Origin: Diaporthe sp. PMI_573
Lineage: Eukaryota; Ascomycota; Sordariomycetes; Diaporthales; Diaporthaceae
Assembly: GCA_021399435.1 (NCBI GenBank)
Contig: JAJTUP010000001.1
Coordinates: forward strand, 3,720,001-3,784,000
DNA length: 64,000 nt
Reading direction: 5' to 3'
Position numbers and translations under genes: made by a program. Of this stretch, positions 10,242 to 21,778 are shown piece after piece. The notes beneath the pieces are model-generated. The model was not told the origin of the DNA. It searched no databases and worked only from the letters and a program-made list of their open reading frames with translations. The first letter of the stretch is position 1. The number at the start of each line of letters is the position of its first letter.

Positions 10242-11594
10242 CTACGTGCCGTCGCCTGATGCCTTTGGCTTGCCATGACCCTCGACAGCCTCCTCCTCGT
10301 CCCGATACCTCTCGGGCGCGTCCCATTCCTCGAACTGACCGTCGCCCGCGGCATCCCACAGCGAGATGTCGTCGTCATCGACCATCAGCGCCGCGGCGTC
10401 GTTGGGGTCCATCAGCCTGGCGTCCTCGCCTCCCTCGCCCACGTCATCGTCCGCGTACTCGGCCCCGGCCGCCCTGCCGCCGAGTGGCTGCCCGGCCTGG
10501 GCCTCCTCCCTGGCCAACTCCGCTGCCCTGGCCATGGTGCGGCGGTAGATGAAGTAGCCGACGCCCATGCCGACCAGGCCGCCGACGAGCATGGAGGCGT
10601 AGTTGATCATGCGGTCGCCGAACGTCATGTCCTTCTCTGCCAACAGGGCGAGGCGCGAGCCGATGAAGACATGGACCAGCAGCTTGGGGCTGGAGAAGGC
10701 AGTGGCGATGGCGAAGCTGAGGGGCTGGATGCTGGGTATGGTGGCGAGGAAGCCGTTGCTCAGGCTGTAGGGCAGGGGGCAGAAGCGCACCAACGCCAGC
10801 ACGCCCAGCCCGTCGTGCCGCAGCACCTGGCCCAGCGCCACGAAGCGCTTGTCCTGGCCGACCAGCCGGTCCACGTAGCCGCTGAGGACGGTGCGTGACG
10901 CCACGAACGCCGCCGCCGACCCGGCCACCGTCGCCGTCGCCACGATCGGCCACCCGAGCGGGAACCCGTAGACGAACCCGGCCACCGTGCACGCCGTGCT
11001 GTAGCCGATCATGGGCGGGAACGCCACGAAGAAGGTCGCAGCCCATATGATCAGCCACCCCGCGGGCATGGCGCGCCAAGAGACGGCGGCTGGGCCGAGG
11101 AGGGTGAAGATCTTGTGGGAGAAGATGAGCAGGACGATGGTGACCACGCCGAGGAGGTTGCCGCCGACGATGAAGAGGACCTTTTGGGTCGGTGTCAGGC
11201 CCATGTACATGGTCACGGACCGCCGGTACAGGTCGTTGGCCGTCTTGGCCGACGAGGAGGCCAGGGCCGAAAGCTGGCCGCGGACGGAGCCATCGCGGGT
11301 CGACGAGGTGCGCGAGTTGAGGGAGTAGGGAGTCGACAGCCGTCGGGATGACCGCGTGTTGCCGACACCGCTGCCGCTGTGGCGGACCCACGGGAGTGGG
11401 CGTTCATCGTGTGGTGAAGGAGCGCTCGGGTGACCTTCGTGGTCGCTGTCGTCGTGGAACGGGGGGTCGCCGTGCTCGTCCCGGCTGGGGGTGTTGGCGA
11501 GTTGTGCGGCTGCGGATGCGGCGGAGGGGGTCTCGCTGTCCGGAGACGGGGGCACGGCCAGGCCTGCTGCCGCGGACCTGTAGTCGGCCGGCAT
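10242..11594 (-). CDS. tvp38: Tvp38/TMEM64-family Golgi membrane protein
   Basis: Intronless, 450 aa, SNARE-associated/VTT-domain family that includes yeast Tvp38, a Golgi membrane protein linked to vesicle traffic. A Ser-rich cytosolic N-terminus (about 130 residues) precedes membrane segments: 'KVLFIVGGNLLGVVTIVLLI', a pair around 'WLIIWAATFFVAFPPMIGY' and 'AGFVYGFPLGWPIVATATVA', and a last one near 'MLVGGLVGMGVGYFIY'. The domain signature region ('VRFCPLPYSLSNGFLA', 'FSSPKLLVHVFIGSRLA') is intact. The acidic C-terminal tail ('DVGEGGEDARL') is expected to face the cytosol. It is convergent with the aminopeptidase gene at a distance of about 200 bp. Confidence 0.9.
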   Translation of the reverse strand: MPADYRSAAAGLAVPPSPDSETPSAASAAAQLANTPSRDEHGDPPFHDDSDHEGHPSAPSPHDERPLPWVRHSGSGVGNTRSSRRLSTPYSLNSRTSSTRDGSVRGQLSALASSSAKTANDLYRRSVTMYMGLTPTQKVLFIVGGNLLGVVTIVLLIFSHKIFTLLGPAAVSWRAMPAGWLIIWAATFFVAFPPMIGYSTACTVAGFVYGFPLGWPIVATATVAGSAAAFVASRTVLSGYVDRLVGQDKRFVALGQVLRHDGLGVLALVRFCPLPYSLSNGFLATIPSIQPLSFAIATAFSSPKLLVHVFIGSRLALLAEKDMTFGDRMINYASMLVGGLVGMGVGYFIYRRTMARAAELAREEAQAGQPLGGRAAGAEYADDDVGEGGEDARLMDPNDAAALMVDDDDISLWDAAGDGQFEEWDAPERYRDEEEAVEGHGKPKASGDGT

Positions 11595-12279
11595 GGTTTG
11601 TGTGATTCAGGGTGCAGAGTGATCGACGGGGTCTATTGAACGGTCAGCGATGTATGCCCCCGGAGGCCGGCACGACGACGTCAGTACGCATTGCTGGCCG
11701 GGGAGGCCTGCTTACATTTGACGATGGTGGATGCTGAGGGCTATCTTGTTGCAGCCATTGAGTCAATAAATATGCTTGTAACAGTACGGGTTGCTGCTGG
11801 CTTTTCGATTGTAGTCTTGATTTGTCAATGCCACCAGAGGTCAGATCTGGCACATCGATGAGATACCTAGTCTACATAGGTACTGTACACTAACAAGGGC
11901 CGTCTATAACTGTAGCCTGCAGTGCTACCCACCTAAAGCGTGTTCCAAGGGACCGCAGTTGATTGGGCCCCTCCCTCAAATGCCTAGTAATGTACCTAGG
12001 TACCTACGTAGTCAGCAAGCTGTAACGCCAATGACGGCAAGCCGGGTCTTATTCCAGGTGCATTGGCAGCCTCGGGACGCTTCAACCGCAGGCCCTGGGA
12101 GAGGTAAGGATCCAGGGTCATGACAAATTAGCTGGTTGCGGACGTTGGACGTGAGCCGCATCATATGCCGAGAACCTTCCTCTCTGGCGTTTTCAGATCC
12201 TGTACACGTCGACACCGCGCGCTGGGTCATGTTAAAATTGATTCGTTTTATTTTGTTTGATTCACCTCCTCTCTATATG
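11595..12279. other. Intergenic with GTACCTAGGTAC palindrome
   Basis: Upstream of the Tvp38 gene and downstream of the Smr-domain gene, both on the minus strand. A perfect GTACCTAGGTAC palindrome (11992-12003) runs directly into CTACGTAG. TACCTAG and ATAGGTAC fragments lie nearby (11864-11883). No gene is supported. Confidence 0.55.
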
Positions 12280-14575
12280 TCATCGGCCGCCTCGAGGCCC
12301 CCTGGGCGGCTCTTTGCCAACCGTTGTATCCCTCACCAGCAGCTTCATCTTGCCGTCCCCGATCTCAACCCCTTGGCTAAGTATATCCACCGCCTCCTCG
12401 CCCTCTTCTGCTTTCCTCGTGCTAGCACCGCCGTCCTTCGATAACGACCTATCGTAGCTCCTTGCATCCACTCCCAATATACCTCCCATGTTGTTACGGT
12501 CGCCCGGCACCGAGAACTCACGGAACGCATACCGCCACTCGTTCAGGAAACCTCGCACTGCCTTGCCCACCTTATCCTTCCCATTCTTACTGTGATGTCC
12601 CGTGCCTGTAATGGCATAGATCGGCCGGCTCTCATGCTCGTTCTCCAGTAGCACCCGCTCCAGATACTCAACAGCTTCATCCGCGTGCAAGCCATGCAGG
12701 TCCACGTAGATCTCCGGGCTCGATGAGCTCTTCTTGTTGCGGTCCTCGTACAGCTTTTCCGCTGCTTCTCTGTGTGCCTTCTTCATCAGGTCGTTCTCGC
12801 TCTGGCCCCGCAGACTGAATACCTTGGCCTGCCGGGCGTCCTGCCGGTTCCATGCCTGTGCCGCACTGTGTATCTGGTTAGAATAAACTGTACACTGCTT
12901 CCCCGTCCAGGTCCAAACTCACTTCTGCAAAAACTTGTTCCTGAGAGCACTGTGCCGAATGGCCTCTTGGCGCGCCTTCAGATACGCCTTGTTGGAGCTG
13001 TCGCCCGTCTCCAGCCAAGGGATATGCTTGGGGCTCGGGATTGCCTGCGCAGCCGCGCTGTTTTCGCCGTTCCTCGAGCCTTGTGAGCTTCCATTTCGAC
13101 TCATTTTCCTGCTATCGGGCCTGGAAGTCGGCCCTGGAGATGGCGACATCTTTACAATATCCGCGAGAGAGCTGGGTGTGTACGCTTCCTTGGGTCCATG
13201 ACCGTGACCGCCTCTTTTCCCATGGTGCTTCTTCCCCGGCTTGGCTGCAGCTGAGCCAAGACTCGGGAAAGCCTCATTGTCGTCGAGGGATGGCGCCGCC
13301 TGGGCGTTCTCCTTGCCCTGCTGGTGGCGGCTGCCAGGGCGGGAACGAGGACGGAGATCATTGGAGTGTATGTTCTTGAACCCAGGGGGGGGAGTGACAC
13401 CAAGGGACGGTGTGAAGACAGGGATCGAGTCAGGCGTCCCGGACCCCAGAGACGGGAAGTTGGAATAGTCCTGGACCTGAATGTTTGCCGGGGATTTCTG
13501 GTTAGGCGGAGTGTCTGTCCCGTCAACGTTGAGTTTGTTCATGAGGTGCGCCGGGTCATGCGAGAAGATGCACGTATCCCCGGCGAGGCAGTTGCCCGAC
13601 ATCCAATATCTGGTAGGTAATTTAGTAAGTGCCAGACTGGATGAGCGGAAGCGGCCGAACTTACTTGCAAATGTGGCTGCTCAGGTCATGGCTAAACCGA
13701 CAATCTGCTCGCATACAGCTGCCAGATGCGAGGTAGAACTTGCAGATTACTCCGGACCTTTGGTCGGCTGGTGTGGTCGGACGCGCATCCGGTGTCATGG
13801 ACTTGCCGATCAAGTAGCCATTGCTTTCGACTGACGTGCTCGGTGCTGAAGTGTCCTGGTTGTCCATCATGGACATGAGCACTGCCCCAAGGTCATAGCC
13901 GTGAACAAGCAGTGCTTGGCTGATTTCCTCGTCGGTTCTGGACTCGCCCAGAATCGATCGCAGAACATCATGCGGTCTCATGGGGGTCTGCTGCGACGAG
14001 AACTCAGGCGCGTTTGCATTCAAACCGCTGGGCGTGCCAAAGGAGGACGCGACACTAATGGCATCATCACCAACAAGCCAGTCCACATTGTCGGAGGCGT
14101 AGTCTTCGAATGTTTCTTGCGACGGCTCTGGGTCGTTTGCAAACTCGTATGCGTTCAGGTTGGGGCTGTGAGGAATGACTGGTGTCGAGAATGCCAGCCG
14201 GGGCGAAGGGCGCGGAGAGGAAAAGGGGGAGGCCGCCGAGGACAGGGTGCGGTTGAACGAGGGCATGAAGCCTGGAGGTGCGAGCGGGCTGACACCGAGT
14301 CTCGGTGACCCGGAGAGAGGGGTAGCCGTGGTTCTAAAGGAGGCTGGCGAAGGTCTCCTGAGGATGGTCTGGCGGATGGCGGGAGGGGAGGCGTTACCAC
14401 CACCCCCTTCTCGATAGCGCCAAAGCACATCCAGCACGGCGTTCTCCAGGGACTGGCCGGCCAGAGACGTCTCCTTTTTCAAAAGCTCTTCTAGCTTGTC
14501 TGTCTTGTCCTCCTCTTCTATGGCCGAGTCCTGGAGGACTGGCAGGCAGATCTCGTATGTCTCGTCGGAGACCAT
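12280..14575 (-). CDS. CUE / tandem CCCH zinc finger / DUF1771 / Smr-domain protein
   Basis: Three exons (14575-13665, 13609-12923, 12865-12280) give 727 aa. Order of parts: an N-terminal CUE-like helical region (about 1-55, 'ENAVLDVLWRYRE'); a disordered Ser/Pro-rich stretch; two CCCH fingers (about 280-325, 'CKFYLASGSCMRADCRFSH' then 'CKYWMSGNCLAGDTCIFSH', split by the first intron); a long disordered linker with 'FPSLGS' repeats; DUF1771 (about 535-590); and an Smr domain (about 590-690) with 'DLHGLHADEAVEYLE' and 'TGTGHHSKNGKDKVGKAV'. CUE-DUF1771-Smr is the layout of the no-go-decay endonuclease Cue2 of yeast, so RNA cleavage on stalled ribosomes is a reasonable inference. The added CCCH fingers suggest direct RNA contact. 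Splice phases agree throughout. Confidence 0.88.
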
Positions 14576-16403
14576 TATGACGCGCTCGTGAGGGCTCTAT
14601 CTTTGGCGCAAGTCGGATGAGGGTTGAGACGGGGGTATAGGAGAGCTGGTATCCTTTTCAAAAGGCTGCTTCGAGGTCCTGCAGATATTATGGATGATTA
14701 CCGAGGACTACAATAGGGCTGTCTCAGTCAGCCTCGAGTTACTGTAGGCGCGCAGTTTGGGCTGCAGGGGCGCATCAGGCTCGGGGGTGATACACAGCGA
14801 ACGAGAGACACACCGATCAAGGTCAAAACAGCCAATATTAGACGTGAATCAGACAGCGCTGCCGGCTTCGTTTTATTCGGGTGTGGGCGGAGCTGAGTCT
14901 ATGAGACGGTGGTGGCTTGGGCGGGAGGAGGAGAGACAGGCCGGAGAGCATGATGCTATTTCCGAGCGTTGAAGTGCATTACGTATGCAGGCACCGGCGT
15001 CGTGTAACTATCAAGACTGCGCCCTGCCCTGCTGAAGTCCCGAACGGACGGCGTGAGCAGGTACAGGTACCCAGGTACTGCGCAGGTGGTCGGAGGCGGC
15101 AGGCTGGGGTTAGGAGGGGATGATAGGAGGCCGGCTCGGTTGGGAAGTGACACGACCGATGCAGGAAGACCGGGTACCTTCAGATAGATATAGCTTCGTG
15201 CTGCACTGCTGACAGGGAGAGCTCTCCTGAGTCAGCTAGTAAGGCGGCGTCGGTGTGCTGGGGGCTGTGTCTTTCGAGGGTTGACGAGACCAGACAAAGG
15301 CAACCAGAGCATGTATGTGCAGGTAGAGATGCGCGATATTGGGAAGTGGTGTTGCTGGGACGAGTGATGGGTACGGGTGACAGCTGAATGGGTGATACAA
15401 CGTGATTGATCATGGGTCGCCGTCGGTCGGTCGGGGACGGGACGGGGGTGGTGGTCTTGGGGGGGGGGCGCGTTCCCTGCCTGCTGGGCCTGACACTACC
15501 CAGCTCCGTACCCTGAGTAACTACCTACCTAGGTACATACCTATGCCAACTGTATAGACTACCCGACCCGTGTACCTTGCCAGATGAGGTCTCATCCACT
15601 CAAGGAACCATGCTTGAGGTTCCTGGTCGACTAGAGAGCTGAAGGGAGAGGCCGAGAGGAGAGCGTGGGGTCCTAAGGGGCTACGGTGGACCCTGTCGGC
15701 CGGTCCACGGGCCACCTACCGTGCAATCGCCGTCCAGCTGAGCCGTGGGAGCGCCTAGCCATCACAAACATTGTTACAGCAACACAGCCACATTCAAGAA
15801 ATACAAAGACGTCCTTGTAGAGCATACATAGCTTAGTAGTCTTCTTATCTTCTATCTAGCTTGTCCCATAGGAGGTTTTCCTAAGAGAGGTTATTCTATA
15901 GGATATTGTCTATAAGAAGTTCTCCTAACAGAGGCTATTCCATGGAGGCTACGCTCTGGGGAGGCTATCCTATGGGAGGTTGTTACAAAAGAAATTAACC
16001 TACACGATGTTTATTCTATAGGAGGTTAGGGGGTAGATGCTGTGGCCGCGCAGCGGACACCCGAGCAAAGCTCATGAGATCTGACAACTGCAAGTATGAT
16101 ATATTACCTATTGGCGCTTGAAAGAGAAGACTGGCTTCATGAAATGGCTGCTGCAGTGCACCCGGGCAAGTACACTTACGTCTGGTGATGTGCAAGTCTC
16201 CTGTACACTCTGCTGCAGCCCAGATGGCTGCTCCCCAACGTGGTCTGGTAGAGTCCTACGGTTGCGTATATTTCTACACCACTAAAGCGATTCTGATTCT
16301 CTATCACGTAGGCGAGATAATTAAACGAGAAAGGACCATGCACTGTACAGCTTTTGCCTCTTGACGTCTCCCACAATCACAGAGAATGCTTGCCTGCTCT
16401 GGG
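14576..16403. other. 1.8 kb gene-free region with minisatellite A
   Basis: No supported gene. The left part is the promoter of the Smr-domain gene. A TACCTACCTAGGTACAT element (15522-15538) belongs to the palindrome family seen elsewhere in the window. The right half turns AT-richer and holds the degenerate 15-bp minisatellite at 15861-16027. Confidence 0.55.
15861..16027. repeat. Degenerate 15-bp minisatellite, copy A
   Basis: About eight imperfect units with consensus near TTATCCTATAGGAGG, for example 15861-15875, 15876-15890, 15891-15905, 15906-15920, 15921-15935 and 15966-15980. The last TATTCTATAGGAGGT lies at about 16012-16026, after an interruption. A related array in the opposite orientation lies at 49371-49505. 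Confidence 0.75.
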
Positions 16404-18399
16404 TCATGGTATCTCCTCGTCGTCTCCGCCAAATCCAAACCCGAAGCTGAACCCTCCAGCCCCCGAAGGTTGCTCCGTCTCTTCGATGGCAATAGCCTCG
16501 TCCCATTTCCTCTTCTTCTTGCTGTGCCTTTGTTCTATCTCAATGAGGGCTGCATCCAAGAGCTCGGGAAACTGTGCCCTGAGGCGATCCACAAACAGGC
16601 TATAGGGATCGGCGACGTCTCTCTTGAACCCCGTCACCTGGTCCGGCTTGTCTCTCAGAAACTCGACGACGACGGCGAGGTGTGATTTGGGCACGAAGTT
16701 CTGTGTGAGCGCGATTCCACTCTCTAGATTGACAACCAGATGCCACCATCCACTCGGCACATGAAGAATCTCGCCTTCCCTGCAAATGCCTTCTATGCAT
16801 TCTGGAAGATTTCGGGCTTCTTCGTGGAACTCGAGAAGCCATTCCGCTATGCTCAGGGGGCTCGTGACTTCACTCTGGTCGGCCGAAACATAGACACCCG
16901 GAACCTCTACCGAGGGCGGGAACATGATCCACTGCGACGGTTTCACTTAGCAGGTGTCCAGACTAGACAAATGGCCTTGAAGCCCAGCCTATGGTCATAG
17001 GAAGTAACTCACGTATTTGGCTCCTTGAAGAACCGCATTCCACGCCGACGTCCCGTTCGGATCCTTGTGGAACGTCGAGCCAGATCTGGCTGGCCCTACA
17101 ATCAGCCATCGGTGCGCTGGTCTCTCTGAATCCAGCACCTCAAAGAGATCCGGGCCAAAACAGTCTGGTTTCCAATACGCTGACCCTTCACTTTTCCCGA
17201 TTGTAACTTCCATTTTCTCTGCAAACTTCTTGTCGAACAGATATAGGGGGCTTTCGTCTTGATTGTTCTCCATGTACTGGCAATATGTCGAGAAGGGCCA
17301 GTCCACCGCCTCGGCGCGGAAATCCACATCAGCGTACGCCTTCGACAGCTGGTGGGTATTCCACTCCTTGTAGGCCGGCCAACAACGAATACAATCTGTC
17401 AGAATGAAGGGTCTGTCGCTCCACTTGTCCGCAAATTCCTCGTATGTCATGTCGGGAAGCCGTTTGATCTCATTCGCGCTGGGGATCTTGGAACAGAAAC
17501 GGCTCAGAGGCACATTGCTGCAGACAAACGGCCGATGAAGAACATCGGAGAAGACATTCCGACAATCGATCTTAACGCCCTGCTCTGGTGACAATTCAAG
17601 CAAGCTTGATCTCCACGTCCCCTTCCACTGGAAGGGGCGCCTCTTCTCTTCATGAGACCTAAGGAAATCCGTCAATCAACAACTCGCTGTCAAAGTATGA
17701 CCTTGAAAAACAAAGTCACTAATGATTTACCGCTGGCAGAAGATTGGAAGCAGGCAAAAGCACGGAATCCAGGACTTGAGTTGTGATAATTGTGTGCCAG
17801 GAAAAGGCTCCCAGGGCAGCGTTATCTCGGGGTCCTTGGCACAAGAGGGAGACAAAACTGTGTTTCGAAACACATTGAGACCGAATTCACCTTGAAACGG
17901 TATGCAAGTGTTTCTAGGGGCCGAGCAATAGGAAGAATTCCTTGGCCCATGTGACCAGGGGTTGTGCGTTCGGCATGAGGTCTACACCGGGCAAACAACG
18001 GTCCAGGAATGGGCAATTGACGGGTCAGAAAGTCACTTACTCCAGGAATAAGGGCTTCCAGAGATCGTCAGCATGACAGAACGCAAAGAGAAACCTGCAG
18101 GTGTAGCCCAGTTTGCGCAAAGACCGATGCCCAAAATACTCGAAAAGCTGTGCCAACACCTCGTCAGGCAAGACCTGGAAGCTGCCTATGGAGCCTCGAG
18201 CGTTGACGGCAGACGACAGATACTGGTTGCCCAACGGCTTGACCCCCAGAGGATGACTAGGAATCCGTGACTCAACGCTAGTTTGTTGCTCATCCATCCT
18301 GGCTTCGCCTGGGCCGTCAGCAGTGACTCCTAAGCCATTGTGGTTGCGAAGGACAGTGTCCTCCTGGTGGCCCGGGGCGGGAGCGGCTTTGAGTAGCAT
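16404..18399 (-). CDS. F-box and JmjC domain protein (JMJD6-like oxygenase)
   Basis: Three exons (18399-18041, 17658-17013, 16931-16404) encode 510 aa. An F-box at about 74-115 ('FQVLPDEVLAQLFEYFGHRSLRKLG') suggests SCF attachment. The JmjC part has the Fe(II) ligands His317 and Asp319 in 'FHKDPNGTSAWN' and the distal His399 in 'VPSGWWHLVVN', exactly the JMJD6-type arrangement, so a 2-oxoglutarate-dependent protein hydroxylase or demethylase activity is expected. The C-terminus has a basic stretch ('RHSKKKRKWDE', a possible nuclear signal) and a Gly/Phe tail ending in acidic residues. The first intron is 382 bp, long for this window, so a small extra exon cannot be excluded, although the two exons join in phase without it. 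The gene is divergent from eIF4A. Confidence 0.87.
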
Positions 18400-19133
18400 G
18401 GCCTCTGGTGTGGATGGCAGTGGGGTGACTCTGAAGACTGGAGAATGTTGGAAGGAGTGAGACCACTTTACTTAGGCCCCCCCCCCTTTGATCAACAACC
18501 GCCAGTTGTACAATATGACAGACAGGATTCAGGCAGGACGGGGCAGGATACACAGTAGGATGGATTAGGCCCAGGTGACGGCAGTAGGAGTTGTTTGAGA
18601 CTAGAGTCACAAGAATTGAGTCTTCAGCGGTTCCACCAGCTCGTCTTGCCACCCTAGTGTGCCCCTTTCGGCCCCGATGCCTGGCTTGCCTAACAGTAGG
18701 AAAAATTGAAGCGAGTTGAGGCCGGCCGAAGGAAGTGGGTGAACTGACTGTGCAGCGGTGGTGCCCGTGCCCCACTAAAGTTTAGCGTGGCAAAAGGGAG
18801 CAGGGCAACGAAGGCAGGCAGGCACTGCAACTTTTTTCCACCGCAGACAAATTTTCTCTCTTGGGTCTGCTCTTACCCTGCGACATCACCCACCTACATA
18901 ACCCAAACAACAAACCTCCCCCCTCCACAACTAGATTCATTTGCTCTCAACACGCCGAGAGCATCAGAACTGGTTCTTTTCCCAGTCTACAGATACTACT
19001 ACCGGATTCCACAGCCTCCCTGCGAGTCTTGTGGATTTTCCTCGACCCTCAACAAACCCCACCTTCGATTCTTTGATTCTAGGTCTCAAGCAGTGCTTGT
19101 GATCTAGATCCATACCACCTACAACCCGCAATC
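18400..19133. promoter_or_regulatory. Divergent promoter, F-box/JmjC gene and eIF4A
   Basis: 734 bp between two start codons facing away from each other. The eIF4A side (about 18880-19130) is a C-rich, G-poor leader typical of strongly expressed fungal genes. A C10 run lies at about 18478-18487. No classical TATA box is evident. Confidence 0.6.
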
Positions 19134-20733
19134 ATGGCTACCGACAAGGGACTCGAGGATGTCCCCGAGGGTAAGAACGCTTCTCTCCCCGTCTCTCGCT
19201 GCGACTGAACGGCCCGACTGCGTCGACATCGTCAGCCTCTGTGACCCCGCGCCAGAAGGCGGCCCGCCCCCTGCGCCCACAGATTTTTCTCAGGCCGCAC
19301 GGGAGCCTGGGCCCTGCGCCTGTGTCTGCGCACCGCATCCACCACCGAGACTGGCAGGACATGACGGCTAATTCGTGACAACGAACACAGGTCAGATCGA
19401 GTCCAACTATGACGAGACCGTCGACTCTTTCGATGAGATGGCACTCAAGTCTGAGTTGCTCCGAGGTGAGAAATTCTGCGCCGCCGACTGCCGCCGCAAC
19501 GAACGCTCTGGGCTAACGCGGGGATAAAGGCATCTACGCTTACGGTTTCGAGCGCCCCTCTGCTATCCAGCAGCGCGCTATCATGCCTGTCATCAAGGGT
19601 AAGATGAACAACAATTCCGCGTTCCGCAAACAAAGCGGCTAACTTTTTGGCACTCCAGGCCACGACGTTATCGCTCAGGCCCAGTCTGGTACCGGCAAGA
19701 CCGCCACCTTCTCCATCTCGGTCCTCCAGAAGATCGACCCCAGCCTGAAGCAGTGCCAGGCCCTGATCCTCGCTCCCACCCGTGAGCTGGCTCAGCAGAT
19801 CCAGAAGGTCGTCGTCGCCATCGGTGACTTCATGAACATTGAGTGCCACGCCTGCATTGGTGGCACCAGCGTCCGTGATGACATGAAGGCCCTCCAGGAC
19901 GGCCCCCAGGTCGTCGTCGGTACCCCCGGCCGTGTCCACGACATGATCCAGCGTCGCTTCCTTAAGACCGATGGCATGAAGATGTTCGTCCTCGACGAGG
20001 CCGACGAGATGCTTTCTGTAAGCTTTTACCCCTCTTACAATACGTCTCTGCTGTCTCCTGTTCTAACCCGTCTCCACAGCGTGGTTTCACCGAGCAAATC
20101 TACGACATCTTCCAGCTGCTTCCCCAGTCTACCCAGGTTGTCCTCCTGTCCGCCACCATGCCCCAGGATGTCCTGGAGGTCACCACCAAGTTCATGCGCG
20201 ACCCTGTCAGGATCCTCGTCAAGAAGGACGAGCTTACCCTTGAGGGTATCAAGCAGTTCTACATCGCCGTCGAGAAGGAGGAGTGGAAGCTCGACACCCT
20301 CTCCGATCTGTACGAGACCGTGACCATCACCCAAGCCGTCATCTTCTGCAACACCCGCAGAAAGGTCGACTGGCTCACCGACAAGCTCACCGCCCGTGAC
20401 TTCACCGTCTCTGCCATGCACGGTGACATGGACCAGGGTCAGCGTGACCTGATTATGAAGGAGTTCCGTTCCGGCTCCTCCCGTGTCCTGATCGCCACCG
20501 ACCTGCTGGCCCGTGGTATCGATGTCCAGCAAGTCTCCCTGGTCATCAACTACGATCTCCCCGCCAACCGGGAGAACTACATCCACCGTATCGGTCGTGG
20601 TGGTCGTTTCGGCCGAAAGGGTGTCGCCATCAACTTTGTGACCGCCGACGACGTCCGCATGATGCGTGAGATTGAGCAATTCTACAGCACCCAGATCGAG
20701 GAGATGCCCATGAACGTTGCCGACCTCATCTAG
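19134..20733 (+). CDS. tif1: Translation initiation factor eIF4A (DEAD-box RNA helicase)
   Basis: ATP-dependent RNA helicase of the cap-binding complex eIF4F, which unwinds 5' leaders for ribosome scanning in the cytosol. Exons 19134-19170, 19391-19465, 19530-19598, 19659-20017 and 20080-20733 give 397 aa, the usual family length. All DEAD-box motifs are present in order: Q motif '[10 protein letters not shown]', I 'AQSGTGKT', Ia 'PTRELAQQ', Ib 'TPGR', II 'DEAD', III 'SAT', then 'ARGID' and VI '[11 protein letters not shown]'. It ends in the conserved 'MPMNVADLI'. Codons are strongly biased to C-ending choices, consistent with high expression. The first intron, 220 bp after only 12 codons, is the longest. 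Confidence 0.98.
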
Positions 20734-21778
20734 AAGCACCCACATCCGAACTCGTTTTTACTCTCTTTCCTCTACAGACATCGACTTACGCCGCTTTCGC
20801 ACACGCTGGAATCTCACCGCAACAGGGGGGCAGAAGTGTCGGGTTGGTCATTAGAGGGCAAGGGGCTGCTTTGCCACAGTTAACAGGCACGAGCGCAGCA
20901 CAGGAAAGGGTTGCGCAACAAAAGTAGTTCTGATTTCCTTAAAGGGTGCTCGAATTCATCGCACTGATTGCTTTTCGATATCCGCCGGGAGGTTCTTGGG
21001 CCTGTGCCTACCGAGAGATATCTGGACGGATCTGCATGAAGTACTTTTCCAGTTTTGTACTTATTGGTCTGGTTCTGCAATGAGATTGTCATTTAGAAAC
21101 CTACCTCTTCAACTCCACGGCCGCCGACCTCGGGATACCATTTCCATTGAAGACCTCCCATAGACCTGCTTTGGCAAAAGGACAAGCGTTTCCAGGCGCT
21201 TCAGATAGACGGAGGATAATGATAATGGACCATGACTTGATCTTTTTGAAGTTTTGCCCCCACGGATCCTCCTTGAGGCCCCAGGCGGACCATCTTCCAG
21301 ACATCTTCTACTGTGAACTCTGAGTGAGGTGTAGAACAGACCCGAAATGCAAACGAGTATCCAGCATTAATGGGTGACCTTTTGACCAGGTCGAGGAGCC
21401 CACCTACCAAGTAGACTGTCAGCACTGTGCAGTAGGTACATATATATCCACGCGCGGTGGTGGGGCAGCCGTTGGCGTGTACGGGCCCACTGGTACCTTC
21501 CAAGTACCTAGCACCCTGTCACCCTGGCAGGTAGGCCTGGGCTGCCCAGACGTCCGAGCAGGTACCTAGGTACTGAGTGCCGGAGCACCTTAAAAAAGCT
21601 CCAGCAACTGCCTGTCAGCCGAGCTGTCTCGTCTCACGTCGCCGGTTGACACTGCTCATACTTTATTGTCTGACTTTGAATCACGCGTGGTCCGGGTCTC
21701 TAACAATTCCACCCAGCCCAATCCCGATCACCCGACTTAGACTCTCTTCAAGCACGACGAAATCTTACGACAATCACA
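20734..21778. other. Intergenic, eIF4A to Yra1-like gene
   Basis: 3' region of eIF4A and promoter of the next gene. A perfect GTACCTAGGTAC palindrome lies at 21562-21573. Reading frames here have no domain content. Confidence 0.55.

Noticed and set aside
17659..18040. Extra exon inside the long first intron of the F-box/JmjC gene
   Set aside because: No segment has matching phase plus good borders, and the flanking exons already join correctly.
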